From an uncultured Ruminococcus sp. (GTDB lineage: Bacteria; Bacillota; Clostridia; Oscillospirales; Acutalibacteraceae): 5,807 nt of DNA. The DNA lies in NCBI GenBank assembly GCA_902802975.1, contig CADCOF010000043.1, positions 1 through 5,807 on the forward strand. Reading direction: 5' to 3'. Under the pieces are notes generated by a model, which saw only the letters and a program-made list of their open reading frames with translations, was not told the DNA's origin and searched no databases. The number at the start of each line of letters is the position of its first letter. Position 1 is the first letter of the stretch. The position numbers and the translations under genes are program-made. Of this stretch, positions 4,801-5,807 are shown piece after piece.

Positions 4801-5714
4801 AGTTCGAGAAGAAGCGTCAGCTCGCTGATTATATCAGTAAGCATGAGGGCGTTGACCTCAATCCCGACGCTATTTTTGACATTCAGGTAAAGCGTCTGCA
4901 CGAGTATAAGAGACAGCTTATGAACGCGTTCTCGATTGTTGACATTTATTTCAAGCTCAAGAAGGGCGAGCTGCCGAATTGGCATCCGACTGCGTTTATC
5001 TTTGGCGCAAAGGCCGCTCCGGGTTACGCAAGAGCAAAGGCTATCATCAAGTACATAAACGAGATCGCAAAGAAGATCAACAACGATCCCGATGTTAACG
5101 ACAAGATGAAAGTAGTATTCGTACAGAACTACAACGTTTCTTATGCCGAGAAGATTGTAACGGCTGCTGATTTCTCCGAGCAGATTTCTACAGCAGGTAC
5201 AGAGGCGTCCGGTACGTCAAACATGAAGTTCATGCTCAACGGCGCAGTTACTCTTGGTACTCTCGACGGTGCAAACGTTGAGATTCAGGAGGAAGCAGGC
5301 GCAGAAAACGAGTACATCTTCGGCGCAAAGGTTGAAGAGATAGAGAAGCTGAAGACTGAAGGCTCTTACAGTGCCAGAAGAATCTATGATACCAACCCGG
5401 AGATCAGAAAAGTGATCGATACTCTTATTGACGGTACATTCTCCGACGGCGGCAAGCACGGCGAGGGCAGCTTTGCCGAACTGCACAATTCTCTTATCAA
5501 TGGCGCGTCATGGCATGCACCGGATCACTACTTTATCCTTCTCGATCTGCCTTCATATGTTGAGACAAAGATCAAGGCAAATGCCGACTTCGAGAACCGC
5601 GAGGAGTGGGGCAGAAAGTGCCTTATGAACGTTGCCAACGCAGGCAAGTTCAGCTCCGACAGAACAATTCTCCAGTATGCAAGTGAACTTTGGCATGTAT
5701 ATGAGGAAGAGTAA
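1821..5714 (+). CDS. malQ-glgP: MalQ-GlgP fusion: 4-alpha-glucanotransferase + alpha-glucan phosphorylase, 1297 aa
   Basis: One continuous frame holds two complete cytoplasmic enzymes. Residues 1-about 500 are a GH77 4-alpha-glucanotransferase: substrate-site YGDSPYQSFS (52-61), nucleophile Asp301 in TRIDHFRAF, acid/base Glu348 in IAEDLG and Asp401 in GTHDNDT, with spacings close to Thermus amylomaltase. Residues 507-1297 (791 aa) are a GT35 phosphorylase: GNGGLGRLAACFLDSAA (618-634), NKTNGITQRRW (from 937), VKRLHEYKR (from 1023) and the pyridoxal-phosphate Lys1136 in EASGTSNMKFMLNGA. MalQ disproportionates maltooligosaccharides, releasing glucose; the phosphorylase removes glucose-1-phosphate from chain ends, so the two act in sequence on maltodextrin or glycogen. 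Stand-alone relatives are about 500 and 800 aa, so neither half is truncated. The join (about 501-506, LEENDN) is very short and encodes a ribosome binding site, suggesting former separate genes. A base error at the join would instead mean two adjacent genes. Confidence 0.9.
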   Translation: MSRAAGILMPITSLPTRCGIGTIGKDAYEFANFLKGAGQKYWQILPVGPTSYGDSPYQSFSTFAGNPYMIDLDTLCQEGLLKPEDYKNIDWGSNSDYIDYAKIYNNRFNVLRIAHKNFKKKDKAREAEQKEFKAWCSKSKNKTWLDNYSLYMSVKSYFDNKSWPEWEDEGIRLRKPDAIKKYKTLLKNDIAFWKFVQFKFYQQWEKFRKYVNGLGIQIIGDMPIYVAMDSADTWANPEVFWLTEDRQPVCVAGCPPDYFSKTGQLWGNPIYDWKYLKSTGYKWWFERIKAASELFDITRIDHFRAFDSYWAIPFPAENAIGGSWKEGPGIEFFELMKKELGDLPIIAEDLGTLTPGVIKLLKDSGYPGMKVLEFAFDSDEENDYLPHSYTPNCVVYSGTHDNDTLLGWASTAKKECVEFAREYCKMTKDESFNWGIIRVAYESVADTAIIQMQDFLGLGADARLNTPSTLGGNWEWRIRKDYAAGGLAKKIRALTIKTNRLEENDNMDKNTEKSPILVKLELAAQTDFGKTVEELSVEELHQELGKAVMGEVAQRWAKAKNVHASRRRAYYFSAEFLMGRMMYNNLYCLNILDEVKEILAKKGIDINVFEDIDDAALGNGGLGRLAACFLDSAATHDVPLDGYGIRYKYGLFKQSIVDGFQVETADDWQRFGDPWCIRRNEDAVLIKFADQVVKAVPYDMAVIGYGTENINTLRLWEAEAVQNFDFLRFNNFDYLGAVSDKIKAEDITNVLYPNDNRHEGKVLRLKQQYFFCSASLQDIIKRYKQTHGDNYNDFADLTAIQLNDTHPVISVPELIRLLMKDGLTFEEAFVIARKTFSYTNHTVMAEALEKWNVDLMRSVIPDVYAIVEKIAARLESDLGSKCDISKMRIIADGVVHMARMAVYASSYTNGVAAIHTEILKADTLKEWYQIYPERFQNKTNGITQRRWLGLCNPELCDLLTDAIGDDSYLRKLDELKRLEDKITPETIARFNNIKFEKKRQLADYISKHEGVDLNPDAIFDIQVKRLHEYKRQLMNAFSIVDIYFKLKKGELPNWHPTAFIFGAKAAPGYARAKAIIKYINEIAKKINNDPDVNDKMKVVFVQNYNVSYAEKIVTAADFSEQISTAGTEASGTSNMKFMLNGAVTLGTLDGANVEIQEEAGAENEYIFGAKVEEIEKLKTEGSYSARRIYDTNPEIRKVIDTLIDGTFSDGGKHGEGSFAELHNSLINGASWHAPDHYFILLDLPSYVETKIKANADFENREEWGRKCLMNVANAGKFSSDRTILQYASELWHVYEEE
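3323..3341 (+). promoter_or_regulatory. Internal ribosome binding site and start codon for the phosphorylase half
   Basis: GGAGG (3323-3327) is followed after 11 bases by ATG (3339-3341), exactly where a free-standing GlgP would begin (MDKNTEKSPILVKLELAAQ). It is the strongest ribosome binding site of any start in the window, though the spacing is a little long. It lies within the coding frame and is translated as part of the linker. It may still start a separate phosphorylase or be a relic of the unfused operon. Confidence 0.55.
3339..5714 (+). CDS. glgP: Alternative product: stand-alone glycogen/maltodextrin phosphorylase, 791 aa
   Basis: This is the phosphorylase half of the fusion read from its own ATG, listed because it may be made separately. 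It is a full-length GT35 enzyme: glycine-rich GNGGLGRLAACFLDSAA at residues 112-128, the phosphorylase-typical RLWEAEA and LYPNDN segments, AIQLNDTHP, YTNHTVMAEALEKW, NKTNGITQRRW and the cofactor-binding Lys630 in SNMKFMLNG, ending in the family-typical DRTILQYASELWHV. It would release glucose-1-phosphate from the non-reducing ends of alpha-1,4-glucans using pyridoxal phosphate. If the upstream stop codon was lost in nature, both forms could coexist; if the join is a sequencing error, this is the true second gene of a malQ-glgP operon. Confidence 0.45.
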   Translation: MDKNTEKSPILVKLELAAQTDFGKTVEELSVEELHQELGKAVMGEVAQRWAKAKNVHASRRRAYYFSAEFLMGRMMYNNLYCLNILDEVKEILAKKGIDINVFEDIDDAALGNGGLGRLAACFLDSAATHDVPLDGYGIRYKYGLFKQSIVDGFQVETADDWQRFGDPWCIRRNEDAVLIKFADQVVKAVPYDMAVIGYGTENINTLRLWEAEAVQNFDFLRFNNFDYLGAVSDKIKAEDITNVLYPNDNRHEGKVLRLKQQYFFCSASLQDIIKRYKQTHGDNYNDFADLTAIQLNDTHPVISVPELIRLLMKDGLTFEEAFVIARKTFSYTNHTVMAEALEKWNVDLMRSVIPDVYAIVEKIAARLESDLGSKCDISKMRIIADGVVHMARMAVYASSYTNGVAAIHTEILKADTLKEWYQIYPERFQNKTNGITQRRWLGLCNPELCDLLTDAIGDDSYLRKLDELKRLEDKITPETIARFNNIKFEKKRQLADYISKHEGVDLNPDAIFDIQVKRLHEYKRQLMNAFSIVDIYFKLKKGELPNWHPTAFIFGAKAAPGYARAKAIIKYINEIAKKINNDPDVNDKMKVVFVQNYNVSYAEKIVTAADFSEQISTAGTEASGTSNMKFMLNGAVTLGTLDGANVEIQEEAGAENEYIFGAKVEEIEKLKTEGSYSARRIYDTNPEIRKVIDTLIDGTFSDGGKHGEGSFAELHNSLINGASWHAPDHYFILLDLPSYVETKIKANADFENREEWGRKCLMNVANAGKFSSDRTILQYASELWHVYEEE

Positions 5715-5733
5715 TATATTTTAAATTTTTGAT

Positions 5734-5769
5734 AACCTGCGCCTTATCTTATGGTTTGGCGCAGGTTTT
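5734..5769 (+). terminator. Intrinsic terminator after malQ-glgP
   Basis: AACCTGCGCC (5734-5743) and GGCGCAGGTT (5758-5767) form a perfect ten-pair stem with a 14-base loop, 19 bases past the TAA stop. The stem runs into a short T-tract (5766-5769). The GC-rich core makes it strong; the short T-run makes it slightly atypical. It marks the end of the malQ-glgP transcript. Confidence 0.75.
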
Positions 5770-5807
5770 GGTATGTAGAAAGAATTGTAAAATACTATAA
5801 ATGGAGA
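5770..5807. other. AT-rich start of the next intergenic region
   Basis: These last 38 bases hold no open frame of note. AT-rich hexamers such as TACTAT (5793-5798) could belong to a promoter for a gene beyond the window, but no -35 box at a normal distance is convincing. Confidence 0.3.

Noticed and set aside
5768..5798. Promoter for a downstream gene (TTGGTA with TACTAT)
   Set aside because: The spacer is 19 bases, the -35 match is poor and overlaps the terminator T-run, and no gene start is visible before the window ends.

Overview
The window reads as chromosomal DNA from a low-to-moderate GC, Gram-positive gut-type Clostridia (Ruminococcus or [Eubacterium] siraeum-like). This is inferred from the protein style, the AGGAG/GGAGG ribosome binding sites and the AT-rich promoters; no rRNA or other strict taxonomic marker is present. 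Both large genes lie on the + strand. I see no convincing gene on the - strand, no tRNA or rRNA, no CRISPR array and no intact mobile element.

Layout. 1-202 is a non-coding leader. It opens with a GC-richer stretch that looks like the end of a dispersed repeat, then runs into AT-rich DNA with a run of AACTC words and a tiny 14-codon ORF with a good ribosome binding site. 203-1522 encodes a 439-aa protein of unusual architecture: an N-terminal XRE-type helix-turn-helix, a central P-loop NTPase of the NadR-kinase/Ttd14 type, and a C-terminal CYTH (triphosphate tunnel) domain. Its 3' end and the following DNA hold three consecutive short palindromes. 1523-1820 is intergenic and contains a weak candidate terminator, a strong extended -10 promoter with a possible operator, and a transcribed leader that can fold into a long stem.

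1821-5714 is a single uninterrupted 1297-codon reading frame. It joins a complete 4-alpha-glucanotransferase (MalQ, GH77) to a complete glycogen/maltodextrin phosphorylase (GlgP/MalP, GT35). Both halves keep their catalytic residues. The join is only a few residues long and still contains a GGAGG ribosome binding site followed by an ATG, so the gene looks like a malQ-glgP operon whose first stop codon is gone. It may yield a bifunctional protein, a separate phosphorylase by internal initiation, or both. A clear hairpin terminator follows at 5734-5769.

How the parts work together. MalQ rearranges short maltooligosaccharides into longer chains and releases glucose. The phosphorylase shortens those chains to glucose-1-phosphate. 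Joining them makes a self-contained unit for using maltodextrin or glycogen. The upstream HTH-NTPase-CYTH gene appears to be its own transcription unit, and nothing in the sequence ties it to glucan metabolism.
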